DNA of 64,000 nt from Dioszegia crocea (Eukaryota > Basidiomycota > Tremellomycetes > Tremellales > Bulleribasidiaceae): assembly GCA_001600615.1 (NCBI GenBank), contig BCKK01000001.1:1217082-1281081 (forward strand). Direction: 5' to 3'. Below the pieces are notes generated by a model that ran no database searches, was not told the origin of the DNA, and saw only the letters and a program-made list of their open reading frames with translations. Position 1 is the first letter of the stretch; each line of letters starts with the position of its first letter. The translations under genes were made by a program, and so were the position numbers. This document shows, piece after piece, positions 63,943 through 64,000 of the stretch.

Positions 63943-64000
63943 GTCGAAGTCCTGTAGCATGGGGTAAGGAATATCAGTAGGCATTAGCAGTCAGAGAGGA

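Overview
This window looks like nuclear DNA of a basidiomycete fungus, most likely a tremellomycete yeast related to Cryptococcus/Kwoniella. The evidence is the architecture. Compact genes are broken by many 40-70 nt introns with GTRNGT donors, GCTGAC/CTAAC-like branch sequences and a nearby AG. Intergenic gaps are a few hundred bases, low-complexity Ser/Pro-rich proteins are common, and the conserved proteins are clearly fungal. The species is inference; no rRNA or barcode locus is present.

Layout. 0-11.1 kb: a Met/Gly/Gln-rich unknown protein (minus), the exosome subunit RRP45 (plus) and a very long Ser/Pro-rich unknown protein (plus). 11.5-22.75 kb: a retrotransposon island. It holds a degenerate, internally shortened LINE relative ending in (CTTTA)10. 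Directly abutting it is a long non-LTR element whose ORF2 carries an AP-type endonuclease, a reverse transcriptase, an RNase H and a C-terminal zinc motif. An apparent 9.4-kb continuous frame runs through it, but intron signals and a frame change indicate a separate, spliced ORF1. 23.3-24.7 kb: an unknown gene. 24.75-26.7 kb: a gene-poor stretch with an intron-containing tRNA-Glu(UUC).

26.7-37.1 kb: RIO2 kinase, a small unknown gene, the COPII coat gene SEC24, and the RabGAP GYP7 diverging from SEC24. 37.3-41.1 kb: an MFS sugar transporter (minus) and the Tudor-domain splicing factor SPF30/SMNDC1. 41.5-48.4 kb: a small multi-pass membrane protein, the cap-binding factor eIF4E and a lipin/phosphatidate phosphatase. 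48.5-55.2 kb: a minus-strand run of a YIPF1-like Yip1-family protein, a Rab6/Ypt6 GTPase and a CSC1/TMEM63-type cation channel. 57.1-63.9 kb: a class I glutamine amidotransferase, the NEDD8-activating enzyme subunit UBA3, two small membrane proteins of unknown function, and a secreted protein with repeated N-glycosylation sequons.

Most host genes are unrelated housekeeping genes. Several (SEC24, GYP7, YPT6, the YIPF1-like gene, lipin) act in secretory or endosomal membrane trafficking and lipid supply. I see no operon-like logic; the spacing reflects compact fungal gene order. The most unusual features are the intron signals inside the LINE, its AMDD reverse-transcriptase box, and an in-frame, spliceable extension beyond the stop codon of the sugar transporter. 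Exon boundaries given here were read by eye from splice motifs and reading phase.
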